DNA from: CAYRYU01 sp964428355
Lineage (GTDB): Bacteria; Muiribacteriota; Ozemobacteria; Ozemobacterales; Ozemobacteraceae
Assembly: GCA_964428355.1 (NCBI GenBank)
Contig: CAYRYU010000005.1
Span: 1-64,000 of the forward strand
Reading direction: 5' to 3'
Length of the DNA: 64,000 bases
Shown: piece by piece, positions 1 to 7,627 of the stretch
Layout: every line of letters begins with the position of its first letter
How positions within the stretch are numbered: position 1 is the first letter of the stretch
Notes under the pieces: generated by a model
Database searches by the model: none
The model's input: only the letters and a program-made list of their open reading frames with translations
Told to the model about the DNA's origin: nothing
Made by a program: the position numbers and the translations under genes

Positions 1-1078
1 TGAATAATCTCCTGAACCCGTGCAGGAGGACGACCCCCAGGAAGAACAGGTTTCTCGCAAGCCGAAAGGGAAGATAGTGTCGTCGCGGGAACAGCTGCGG
101 ATCTCCCTCCCCCAGGCTTCGGGCGAGAATGCTGATGTTAGTCGGGTTCCAGGGCCAGTCAAGAATCCCCGCTATCCATTCCGGGGGAATGCCGACCCTT
201 CCAACCCCAGCCCCCGCGATCCCGCCAAGAATCGCTCCTGTCGTATCCGCATCCCCACCGGCGGAAAGGATCTCCGTCATCGCGGACCGGAAATCACCAG
301 GAGAGCGGAACCAGGCATGGAGAACGCAGGGAATGGTATGGAACATGTAACCGGATATTCCCTTCTCCAGGCCAAGCCCGCGGCTGAACGCGAGCGTGCT
401 CTGTCCCTTTCCTGCCGAATCGGCTGCAAGGCCAACGAGGTTCGAAAGTTCCACCCCCGCCGGACCTATCTTTTCGAGTGAAGACCGGATTTCCAATTCC
501 AGGGTTTCCAGCGTCATTGCGCCTGTGGAGAACTGGTCCGAAAGGAAGGCGGCCTTTGCTGCAGCGATTGCTCCCGCTTCCGCTTTGGGATCGGAATGGG
601 TGATGATTGTTGAAAGCCGGACGAGTTTTTCGAGGTTCCCTGGATCGGCCCCGAAAGCCACTCCGAGTATCGTCGACCGCATCGCGGGGCCATTTCCGGC
701 CGAAAAAACCCCGGAATTTCCGGGCGCGAAACCCAGCCAGAGCTTCAGGATTGCCCTCAGGGTCGCGAACCCGACACCGGCGGGAAAAGCGGCCAGCCAC
801 CACCGCAGGTGGGTTGCCAGCCGCGATTGGAAACGTTCCGGATCGCCTTCCGAGTCGATGAGGGAAAGTGCGGTCAGGCAAACGTGCTCGGTGTCATCCG
901 AGACCATTCCCCGTCCGGCCAGAAAGTGGTGGGCAACTCCACCATCGAGGAACGCCTTTGCCCTGGCGGGCGACAGGCCTTCGAGAGGAAGCCCGAGGCT
1001 GTCTCCAACGGCGGTTCCGAGGAGACACCCCTCCACCCGCTCCACCCGGCTCAATCCCATTTTTCCCTCCGCTTCCAT
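1..1078 (-). CDS. ADP-ribosylglycohydrolase family protein (3' end outside window)
   Basis: The reverse-strand frame stays open from an ATG at 1078 to the window edge, giving 359 codons and no stop. It has both Mg-binding signatures of the DraG/ARH family: SDDTE at residues 60-64 and GGDADTTGAI starting at residue 274 (D276, D278). It also shows an N-terminal GTAVGDSLGLPLEG and an internal GNGPAMR. Such enzymes remove ADP-ribose from modified arginine, other protein groups or small molecules in the cytoplasm; the substrate cannot be told here. No ADP-ribosyltransferase is visible nearby. The frame continues about 75 residues beyond the usual end of the domain and becomes hydrophobic (FFLGVVLLHG), so there may be a C-terminal extension. 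An alternative start is the ATG at 1060. The family call is firm and the substrate unknown. Confidence 0.88.
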   Translation of the reverse strand, partial: MEAEGKMGLSRVERVEGCLLGTAVGDSLGLPLEGLSPARAKAFLDGGVAHHFLAGRGMVSDDTEHVCLTALSLIDSEGDPERFQSRLATHLRWWLAAFPAGVGFATLRAILKLWLGFAPGNSGVFSAGNGPAMRSTILGVAFGADPGNLEKLVRLSTIITHSDPKAEAGAIAAAKAAFLSDQFSTGAMTLETLELEIRSSLEKIGPAGVELSNLVGLAADSAGKGQSTLAFSRGLGLEKGISGYMFHTIPCVLHAWFRSPGDFRSAMTEILSAGGDADTTGAILGGIAGAGVGRVGIPPEWIAGILDWPWNPTNISILARSLGEGDPQLFPRRHYLPFRLARNLFFLGVVLLHGFRRLF

Positions 1079-1272
1079 CACTATCCCAGGATTCCCACAG
1101 CCTGTCCACCATTTCCCCATTTCAACGGAGACTCCCGGACCCATTCCGGAAAATTCTGGCCAACGACCCTCATTTCGGAAATTCCCCCTAAATCCATGCG
1201 GGGAATCTTTCGATATCTTAGGAAAGGAGTCGCGAATTCCGGAAAAAGCGATTCCGCAATTGGAGGCGAACC

Positions 1273-2631
1273 ATGAACGCGTTCTTCGTCGGAATCGGCG
1301 GGATGGGGATGAGCGGCCTTGGAAAGATCCTTCTATCGGATGGGTGCAAGGTTGCCGGTTCCGACCGGAATCTCGAAGGAGACTACTGCAAGAGGCTGAC
1401 GAAGCTGGGTATCCCTATCTATCCCCAGGACGGCCAGGGTCCCCGCCTGTTTCTCGAAAAGAACGGGCTTTCTCCCAACCAGGCAGTGATTGTCAAATCA
1501 ACGGCCGTGGAGGACCAGGTTCCCGATATCGTTACAGCCAGGGAGCTGGGGATCCCGGAAATCATGCGTTCCGACCTCCTTGCGCAAATGTTCAACGAGA
1601 AAAAGGGGATCGCCATCGGTGGAACAGCGGGAAAGACGACCACGACGGGCCTTGCCGCCTGGCTGCTGAAATTTGCAGGCCTCGAGCCATCCTGCGCGGT
1701 CGGCGGGATCATCTCCGGATTCGAGACGAACGCCTTTCGCGGAACCGGGCCACATTTCGTGATCGAGGCCGACGAATCGGACGGTTCGATCGTGAAATAC
1801 CATTCGTATATCTCCCTGGTGACGAACATCTCGAGGGATCACAAGTCCCTCGAGGAACTCAATGCCCTTTTCGGGCAGTTCATCGGGAATACCCTTCCTG
1901 ACGGATTGGTTGTCCTTTGCGGAGATGACCCGAACCTGCGGGAGCTCGCGAAGCAAAGTTCCCGCAAGGTTCTGACCTATGGTCTCTCGCCCACCTGCGA
2001 CATCCATCCAGACCATATCTTCGTGGGAAAGGACCACATCGACTTCTCTTTCGAGGGAGCCGCCTTCACCCTTTCAATGCCCGGAACCCACAACGTCCTG
2101 AACGCTCTCGGCGTAATCGCTATCGGGCGTGTACTGGGAATTCCCACCGACGAAATGGCTTCGGCATTCCTGGCATTCCCTGGAATGAAAAGGCGTTTCG
2201 AGGTGATCGGCACAGCCCGGGGAGTTACCGTGGTGGACGACTTCGCCCATAACCCCGTCGAGATAGCCGCCGCGATAAGGACTGCCCGGCACGCCTCGAG
2301 CCGCCGTTTCATCGTGTATCAGCCCCACGGCTTCGGCCCCACGCGGTTCACCCGGGATGACCTGGTCAAGGTATTTTCGTCCCTTGAATCCGGGGAGTTT
2401 CTCTACCTTGATGACATCTACTACGGGGGCGGAACGACCGAAAAGGATATCTCCTCCAAGGAACTGGTCGAGCAGGTCCGGCAGACCTTCCCCGATGTCT
2501 ACTACTGCGGAAACCGGAATGACATCGTTTCCAACATAGTGAGCCAGGCCCGGGCGGGAGACATGGTGCTGGTCCTGGGCGCAAGGGACATCAACGTCAT
2601 CTGCCGAACCATCCTGGACTTTCTTCAATGA
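1273..2631 (+). CDS. MurC/Mpl-like Mur ligase family protein
   Basis: Encodes 452 residues with the three-domain Mur ligase layout. There is an N-terminal nucleotide fold (GIGGMGMSGLGK, residues 7-18, then GSDRN), a P-loop GTAGKTTTT (117-125), the EADESDGS metal/substrate motif, and C-terminal DDFAHNP, YQPHGFGPTRF and GARDIN, which correspond to MurC DDYGHHP, FQPHRYTRT and GAGDIN. Mur ligases join an amino acid or peptide to a UDP-MurNAc acceptor using ATP in the cytoplasm. The P-loop carries Ala where MurC and Mpl have His (GTHGKT), and the HHP motif is HNP, so it may be a paralogue with another substrate rather than the housekeeping MurC. No division/cell-wall cluster surrounds it. The start has GGAGG seven bases upstream. 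Confidence 0.82.
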   Translation: MNAFFVGIGGMGMSGLGKILLSDGCKVAGSDRNLEGDYCKRLTKLGIPIYPQDGQGPRLFLEKNGLSPNQAVIVKSTAVEDQVPDIVTARELGIPEIMRSDLLAQMFNEKKGIAIGGTAGKTTTTGLAAWLLKFAGLEPSCAVGGIISGFETNAFRGTGPHFVIEADESDGSIVKYHSYISLVTNISRDHKSLEELNALFGQFIGNTLPDGLVVLCGDDPNLRELAKQSSRKVLTYGLSPTCDIHPDHIFVGKDHIDFSFEGAAFTLSMPGTHNVLNALGVIAIGRVLGIPTDEMASAFLAFPGMKRRFEVIGTARGVTVVDDFAHNPVEIAAAIRTARHASSRRFIVYQPHGFGPTRFTRDDLVKVFSSLESGEFLYLDDIYYGGGTTEKDISSKELVEQVRQTFPDVYYCGNRNDIVSNIVSQARAGDMVLVLGARDINVICRTILDFLQ

Positions 2632-2656
2632 GCGAAAGTGATCCCGAGGTTGATAC

Positions 2657-3337
2657 ATGAAGACGAACATTGTTTTCTCCATGCCACCCGGCCCGCTTCG
2701 AGTGGGCCTGGTCGAGGCGGAAGGCGTCGAAGTGTCCGCTTCGTCCCCGGCCTATCTTGAAATGATCCGGGAAGCGGTTCTTCCCATTCTGGCTCCCGGT
2801 TTTGTCTTCCCCGACAGTCTCCAGAAAGGGATCCGAAGTCTTTTGAAGGCATACGGGTTCCACCCATCGGGCAGGAACCGGCCCGCTTCGGAGTTCCTCG
2901 TCAAGGATGTCCAGGGACGAGGAGCTTTCAACCCCATCAACAATCTCGTGGACATCAACAATCACCTCTCGCTGACCACGAATCTTCCGATCAGCATTTT
3001 CGACCTCGACAAGACGGGCGGCAATCTCTGCCTCCGGTTGGGGCTCGACGAAGAGAAATACATCTTCAACCGCGAGGGCCAGGAGATCTCGCTCCGGAAT
3101 CTCATAGTCGTAGCCCGTTCCGGGGGCGATCTCCAGGCGGTCGGAAGCCCGGTCAAGGATTCACATGCAACGAAGATCTCCGATTCGACCAGGAGGATAC
3201 TCGGAGTGGTCTACACCTCCAAGACCATCACCCCGGAAGGGGACCTTGCCCGGAACATGGACGAATTCGCCCTGCTTATCACCGAACAGGCCAAAGCGAC
3301 CGGAGTAACCTGGAAGATTCTCGATTCACCCTCCTGA
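2657..3337 (+). CDS. B3/B4 tRNA-binding domain protein
   Basis: Encodes 226 residues. The segment reading NPINNLVDINNHLSL followed by LPISIFDLDK and a GxxLRLG-like stretch matches the B3/B4 domain of phenylalanyl-tRNA synthetase beta chain, which also occurs as stand-alone proteins. In the synthetase this domain takes part in editing and in structural contacts. The role of free-standing copies is not established; editing or binding of aminoacyl-tRNA is only an inference. The gene lies 25 bp after the Mur-ligase gene on the same strand and may share its transcript. GAGG sits eight bases before the ATG. No signal peptide or membrane segment is seen. Confidence 0.78.
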   Translation: MKTNIVFSMPPGPLRVGLVEAEGVEVSASSPAYLEMIREAVLPILAPGFVFPDSLQKGIRSLLKAYGFHPSGRNRPASEFLVKDVQGRGAFNPINNLVDINNHLSLTTNLPISIFDLDKTGGNLCLRLGLDEEKYIFNREGQEISLRNLIVVARSGGDLQAVGSPVKDSHATKISDSTRRILGVVYTSKTITPEGDLARNMDEFALLITEQAKATGVTWKILDSPS

Positions 3338-3349
3338 TTCCGGAACGTG

Positions 3350-3355
3350 TATAAT
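3350..3355 (+). promoter_or_regulatory. candidate -10 box for the lipoprotein gene
   Basis: An exact TATAAT lies 39 bases before the ATG of the small lipoprotein gene, just after the preceding stop codon. No convincing -35 hexamer is found 16-18 bp upstream, where the preceding coding sequence ends, so this is a weak call. Confidence 0.35.
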
Positions 3356-3393
3356 GAAAATGTAAGAGGTTCATTTCGATTGGGAGGCACCTT

Positions 3394-3657
3394 ATGAAAC
3401 GCTTGTTGATGATGCTCTGCATTTTGTCCATATTGATCGCATCCGCCGGATGCATGCGGCCGGAGGACAAACTCGCGGAGGACATGAAATCCAAGGACCC
3501 CAACATCCGCAAGGAAGCCGCGGTGCAACTCGGTGAGCTGGGGACTCCCGCCGCGCTCAAGATTTTGCAACTCGACGAGGATGACCCCGATTTTACGGTC
3601 CGCGATCAGGTCAGGGCCTCGATCAGGAAGATCAATGCCCAGATCTTCATGAAGTGA
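3394..3657 (+). CDS. small lipoprotein with HEAT-like repeat
   Basis: Encodes 87 residues. The N-terminus is a lipoprotein signal: MKR, a hydrophobic run, then lipobox ASAGC with the acylated Cys near residue 20. The mature part (DPNIRKEAAVQLGELG and VRDQVRASIRKI) looks like one and a half HEAT repeats, which usually mediate protein contacts. It should be anchored to a membrane by lipid. GGGAGG lies six bases before the ATG. Its stop codon directly abuts the stop of the convergent acylphosphatase gene with no intervening base. No enzymatic role can be assigned. Confidence 0.8.
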   Translation: MKRLLMMLCILSILIASAGCMRPEDKLAEDMKSKDPNIRKEAAVQLGELGTPAALKILQLDEDDPDFTVRDQVRASIRKINAQIFMK

Positions 3658-3936
3658 TCAGAACCTGATATCGAAGAACTCCCCGGGGGGCGCTTCGGTT
3701 TCTTCCTCCTCGAGGATTTCGAGCCTCGAGACGATCGCGCAGCGCGGTCCGGTTCCCAGCAGGCGGATGAACTCGCGGACTTTTTCGGTTTCCCCCTCTG
3801 CGAGAAACTCCACGTTTCCGTCGTAAAGATTCCGGACCCATCCCGAAAGGCCCAGGGCGGTGGCATGCCGCTGCGTGAAAGCCCTGAACCCTACTCCCTG
3901 GACCTCCCCGTGGACGATCCCGTGAACCCTTTTCAT
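3658..3936 (-). CDS. acyP: acylphosphatase
   Basis: Encodes 92 residues, the normal length of the family. The start MKRVHGIVHGEVQGVGFRAF contains the signature VQGVGFR loop with its catalytic Arg, and the conserved Asn is in GWVRNLYDGNVE. Acylphosphatase hydrolyses carboxyl-phosphate bonds of small acyl phosphates in the cytoplasm. I prefer the ATG at 3936, preceded by a G-rich stretch, to an upstream TTG at 3966 that would overlap the preceding gene. The last two ordinary motif positions read GPRCAIVSRLEI, as in homologues. It sits 16 bp after the large primase/helicase-like gene on the same strand, so the two may be co-transcribed. Confidence 0.93.
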   Translation of the reverse strand: MKRVHGIVHGEVQGVGFRAFTQRHATALGLSGWVRNLYDGNVEFLAEGETEKVREFIRLLGTGPRCAIVSRLEILEEEETEAPPGEFFDIRF

Positions 3937-3952
3937 CCCCGCACCCCCGGTT

Positions 3953-5857
3953 TCAGGGCCGGCCAAGCGCCATCGAAAGTCCCTCCGTGAACCTCTGGAT
4001 ATCCCGCTGGTACAGGAAGGATGCGGCGTATCTTCCTCCCCCCCGCTGGTGGATTATCCGGGCGAGGGAGAAAGTGTCACCCTTGAGCTTCCCTGCTCCG
4101 GCGGCATGATACAGCTTCTGCTCCAGCTTCTCGGCAATCGCGGGGTCGACTTTCCCCTGGGACATCGCCAGGAACTTCCGCAGGTTGATCCTTTCCGAGG
4201 ACAGATGGATGATCGTGTCGGCGACGCCCTGCCACCGGTCGAGGATCTCGAGATCGAACCCATCGATGAAATGCGGCTTCGGATAGGCGACCGGTGGGAC
4301 GTGGACCGAGAGGAAGACGGGGAAACCCTGGCCGGAAGCCAGTCCCTTGAGGCGATCGAGGAGATCGGATCCACGGGGGATGTCTTCCAAGCGCCACGAT
4401 TCAAGGAAAAGTGCCCGCGTTTCCTTCTGGGAAATCATCTTCATCATCTGGCCAAGTTCGTCGACGTCCCCGAAGCGAAGAACGCTGTCGATACCCCGGA
4501 AAAAGAAGGAATCACCCAGGAATGGGCGGGAGGCATCAAGAATCTCCTTGTACTTCCTGCGCGAGGCTTCTCCATCCGGCGAGGAAGCGCCCGATTTGAA
4601 GGCGATCTCCGCGATGGAGACGCGGGAAGCCCAGGAAGCCACGCGTTGGACGAACTCCCTCGGATGCTGTTCCCGCGACACGAAAAGGACTCCGGCTTTC
4701 GAGGCGAGGTTGAGAGCCTGGGCCAGGAGGAATGCCGCCTTTCCTTCTTCCCTGCCCCCGAAGATGACGTGAAGGCCGTCCTTTTTCCACCCCCCGAGAA
4801 GCAACCGCGTGAACTCCGGCCAGGGAGCTGGAATGCTCGGTTGCGATGACGGTGGTTGGGACGAAATAGCCGCCAGTTCCTCGTGCAGTGGCCTTACACC
4901 ACCCGTCGCGGAAACGGAGGGGGCTTTCTCGACCGGGGCGGAAACGGGAACGACCGCTGGAGTTTCGGTCACCGAAACCTCTGTAAGGATGTCCCTGAGG
5001 CCATCGACCGCAATTACCGAAGATTCCAGGAACTTGACCCAGTTCTTTGTTTCCTGCTGGCACTCCTCGAGAGACCGCTTCTTTCCACAGAAATCGGAAA
5101 AGGCGGCGATGCCGTAGGAGATATGGGTTTGACCGACGCAGACCTTCGGCCGGCGAAGGCCGGGATGGATGCTTCCGGGAATCAGGAACTGATGTGTGAA
5201 CTGGGGAGTCTGGAGCAGGACGGTCCGGTTGAAGGTCTTCTGAAACCGCCGATCCATGCGCTTCACTCCTGCCAGCTTGAAAAGGAGATTCTGATAATAC
5301 AAGGGGAGCTTGGGATCGTCAGGGATATCGAACACTCCCGGATGAACCTCGATCGAAATCTCTTCGGGGGTTGCATAGATCCCCATCTGATCGCTCGTTA
5401 TCCCGAGCTTCTTCAAGGCCGCGATGAAACGGATCGTATCGTCATAAACGTCCTGGAAGCTGAAAACCTCCGTATTTGGCTTGTATGTCCGGGAATCGAA
5501 GACCACCAGGGTCTTCTCTTCCTTGAGAAGAGCCTCGATATCGCCCTTCGAAGGCAACTCCGGAAGACGTTTGCCGCCGACCTCCAGCGTGAAGGTGTGG
5601 TTCTCATACCCGCATTCCTCGAGGACGATGTCGCTCGCACGCCTTACGGCATGTACCACCGAAAAGGGACCACCCATGGGAAGGCGACCCTTGCTTCCCG
5701 CCTCACGGATCTCCTGGAGGTTGTCCGTTTCCACGAAGTAGGTAAGCCTGTAGAGTCCTTCAGGATGTGCTTTGAGAAGATCCGGAAGGGTCTTGATCTT
5801 GACGACTTCGGGCGACCTCTCCTGACCAGGATAAGAAACCAGGCAAAATCTGTTCAT
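3953..5857 (-). CDS. primase-polymerase-like / DnaB-type ATPase-like fusion, both parts degenerate (tentative)
   Basis: Encodes 634 residues. Residues about 115-260 resemble archaeo-eukaryotic primase (PrimPol) domains: LVVFDSRT where a DxD/E motif would be, SIEVHPGVFDI, and FLIPGSIHPGLRRPKV, which recalls the R-(I/L)PGS-H-tG element. A Pro/Ser/Ala linker follows (about 295-345). The C-terminal region looks like a RecA/DnaB-helicase core: LLLGGWKKDGLHVIFGGREEGKAAF (W-A loop around 367-376), GVLFVSREQ, and a Walker-B-like ALFLESWRLE. The loop has Ala where Thr/Ser normally follows the Lys (GKA at 372-374), and the primase acidic and His residues look altered, so either activity may be lost. 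No phage or plasmid genes surround it. The fold assignments come from motif reading only and need a profile search. The start ATG has GAGG ten bases upstream. Confidence 0.5.
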   Translation of the reverse strand: MNRFCLVSYPGQERSPEVVKIKTLPDLLKAHPEGLYRLTYFVETDNLQEIREAGSKGRLPMGGPFSVVHAVRRASDIVLEECGYENHTFTLEVGGKRLPELPSKGDIEALLKEEKTLVVFDSRTYKPNTEVFSFQDVYDDTIRFIAALKKLGITSDQMGIYATPEEISIEVHPGVFDIPDDPKLPLYYQNLLFKLAGVKRMDRRFQKTFNRTVLLQTPQFTHQFLIPGSIHPGLRRPKVCVGQTHISYGIAAFSDFCGKKRSLEECQQETKNWVKFLESSVIAVDGLRDILTEVSVTETPAVVPVSAPVEKAPSVSATGGVRPLHEELAAISSQPPSSQPSIPAPWPEFTRLLLGGWKKDGLHVIFGGREEGKAAFLLAQALNLASKAGVLFVSREQHPREFVQRVASWASRVSIAEIAFKSGASSPDGEASRRKYKEILDASRPFLGDSFFFRGIDSVLRFGDVDELGQMMKMISQKETRALFLESWRLEDIPRGSDLLDRLKGLASGQGFPVFLSVHVPPVAYPKPHFIDGFDLEILDRWQGVADTIIHLSSERINLRKFLAMSQGKVDPAIAEKLEQKLYHAAGAGKLKGDTFSLARIIHQRGGGRYAASFLYQRDIQRFTEGLSMALGRP

Positions 5858-5916
5858 TCTTCAAGGCCTCAATTCTTTCGCCCATCCCGCCTCACGGCAC
5901 GGCGCGACAGGCAGCT

Positions 5917-7368
5917 TCACGGGAAGGCAAAACCCATGGCAGCTGCAATCCTTCTGGGAATCTCGTATGAATGCATGACTCCGCCGAACAACCCCTGGTG
6001 GTTTCCCTGGGCATGGAGGAACTGGTCTTCGGCGGTATGTCCCCAGGTGCCCTTGATCCGGACCTGCTTCTCCGGGCGAAGGAAGACGAAACCGAACTTC
6101 TCGTTAACCAAAGATCCCAGGAACGTCTGGAAATCGAGTTTGTTATCGCGTGCGAGAACCGGCGTCAGCTCTTCGGGGGGAAAACCGAAATCGGGGAAAA
6201 GAACCTTCAGGCGGTCAGGCAAAGCTTCTTTCCGGGTCCAGAACTCGGCAGCAAGTGACATGGTCGAGGTCGCGGATTTCTTGAACTTCTCCGAATCGAA
6301 CTCCTCCGTTATTGTCAGTCCTCCAGTCCCGTGGTCCGAAATGACCACGATCAGTGTGTCAGTCCGGGTTTGGGCGAACTGGGAAAGCATCTGGAGTGTC
6401 TGGTTGAAGGTCTTCAACTGGGCGACGACCTCCGCTGCATCATGGAAATGCTGTGCCGTGTCCAGCGAACCGCTCTCGACCATCAGGAAGAACCCTTTGT
6501 CCGCCTTGGAGAGACACCCGAGAGCGGCGGCGACCATCTCGGGAAGGGTTGGAATCATGGGGTTGGGCTCCTCGAAACCCATCGGAAGATCATCCTCGTT
6601 GAAAAGGCCAAGAATCCTCTCTTTTCCCGCGGCGGAAAACTCCTCGAGCTGCTTCCGGTTCTGGGCGACCGTGTAACCAGCTTTTCGGGCATCCTCGACC
6701 GGGTTGACCCCTTTGGGTTGGCTGCCGCCCTCCTCCTGGGAATGGAAACACTCCCTCCCACCCCCCATCAGGACTTCAAAACCGGAATTCACCATCTGCC
6801 GGGCGATCCCGTTCTTGTCGGTCCGGTTCTCGACGTGGGCGGCGAAAGCCGCCGGAGTTGCATCCGTGATGGCAGTCGTCGTCACAAGGCCGACTTTGAA
6901 ACCCAGTTTGTGAGCTGCTTCGGCGATCGTCAGGAGAGGCTTCCCATCATCATCCTGACTGACCCGGTTCCGGGGAACTGTCACGCCTGTGGCGAAAGCG
7001 GTCGCCGCCGCAGCGGAGTCGGTTACCAAAAAGTCTTTGGCGAAAATGATCATCCGGCCGATCACGGGGAACCGGTCGACCTCCAGGAGCTTGTCACGGC
7101 CAACCAGGACGGAACGGGCCAGCGTCAGGGCTCCGGAATTGAACCCATCAACAACGTAAAGAATGACGTTCCTGGCAGGTTTCCCCATGATCTTGAGACG
7201 GTTCGAAAGCGCTTCATCGATCGGAATCGGATTGGGGTTCAAAGGGGTGATGAGGTCGCTGCCTTGAACGTCGGGTTTCAGCTGCGAGACCGGCTGGTCC
7301 TGTGCAGGGGCAAGCAACGGCAACAGGAAAACCACTACGAGAAATGAAACAAGCACCGACTTTTTCAC
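5917..7368 (-). CDS. alkaline phosphatase (PhoA-like), exported
   Basis: Encodes 483 residues. A Sec signal peptide is obvious (MKKSVLVSFLVVVFLLPLLAP). The alkaline phosphatase core follows: first metal ligand in VVDGFN (D74), nucleophile Ser118 in VTDSAAAATAFATG, then ESGSLDTAQHFHDA (metal Glu/Asp/His) and DHGTGG for the remaining metal His/Asp. The enzyme hydrolyses phosphate monoesters outside the cytoplasm, releasing phosphate. It begins at a GTG behind a GAGGGGGGT ribosome site. An Arg corresponding to E. coli Arg166 is not certain from reading. No Pho box was identified. It is followed, 59 bp downstream on the same strand, by the primase/helicase-like gene, with no obvious functional link. 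Confidence 0.92.
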   Translation of the reverse strand: MKKSVLVSFLVVVFLLPLLAPAQDQPVSQLKPDVQGSDLITPLNPNPIPIDEALSNRLKIMGKPARNVILYVVDGFNSGALTLARSVLVGRDKLLEVDRFPVIGRMIIFAKDFLVTDSAAAATAFATGVTVPRNRVSQDDDGKPLLTIAEAAHKLGFKVGLVTTTAITDATPAAFAAHVENRTDKNGIARQMVNSGFEVLMGGGRECFHSQEEGGSQPKGVNPVEDARKAGYTVAQNRKQLEEFSAAGKERILGLFNEDDLPMGFEEPNPMIPTLPEMVAAALGCLSKADKGFFLMVESGSLDTAQHFHDAAEVVAQLKTFNQTLQMLSQFAQTRTDTLIVVISDHGTGGLTITEEFDSEKFKKSATSTMSLAAEFWTRKEALPDRLKVLFPDFGFPPEELTPVLARDNKLDFQTFLGSLVNEKFGFVFLRPEKQVRIKGTWGHTAEDQFLHAQGNHQGLFGGVMHSYEIPRRIAAAMGFAFP

Positions 7369-7425
7369 GGCACCCCCCTCAGGTTTTTTGATCCCCCATG
7401 ATATCCGACTCTCCCCCCAAAAGAC

Positions 7426-7627
7426 AAATTCGGGGACACAGGAATCAATTGGAATAGAATCTCATGTCCCCGATTTTCGAAAGCACGTTCCAATCAAGTT
7501 AGTCAGAGACCGAGTTTCCGAAAAGAGCCGAGAAACTGAAAGGGGCTTTGGAAAACCGCTCCAAGAAAGGGTTTCTTTAATTCAGGGACATGTGAATCTT
7601 TTCAAAAGATTCACATGTCCCCAATTT
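7426..7627. repeat. palindromic MITE/REP-like element with inverted termini
   Basis: About 202 bp of relatively AT-rich sequence bounded by near-identical inverted termini: AAATTCGGGGACA at 7426-7438 and TGTCCCCAATTT at 7616-7627. Inside are two hairpins, an imperfect one at 7432-7471 (GGGGACA arms, 4 mismatches in 15) and a perfect one at 7585-7621. No open frame of note is present. Small elements with GGGGACA termini resemble those mobilised by REP-associated or other transposases, but no transposase is in the window. Its right end coincides with the stop codon of the glycosyltransferase gene. Confidence 0.6.
7585..7621. repeat. perfect inverted repeat, 18-bp arms, 1-nt centre
   Basis: Positions 7585-7602 and 7604-7621 are exact reverse complements around a single C at 7603. 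This is the strongest palindrome noticed in the window. As RNA it would fold into a long stem between the convergently oriented ends of the element. It may act as a terminator for the glycosyltransferase gene, although no T-run follows. Confidence 0.9.

Noticed and set aside
396..1901. Long plus-strand open frame (about 500 codons) across the ADP-ribosylglycohydrolase and Mur-ligase genes
   Set aside because: It lies antisense to one gene and out of frame with another, has Arg/Ser/Pro-rich composition and no recognisable motif.
4856..6676. 606-codon plus-strand open frame opposite the primase/helicase-like and alkaline phosphatase genes
   Set aside because: Spans two convincing minus-strand genes and lacks any domain signature.
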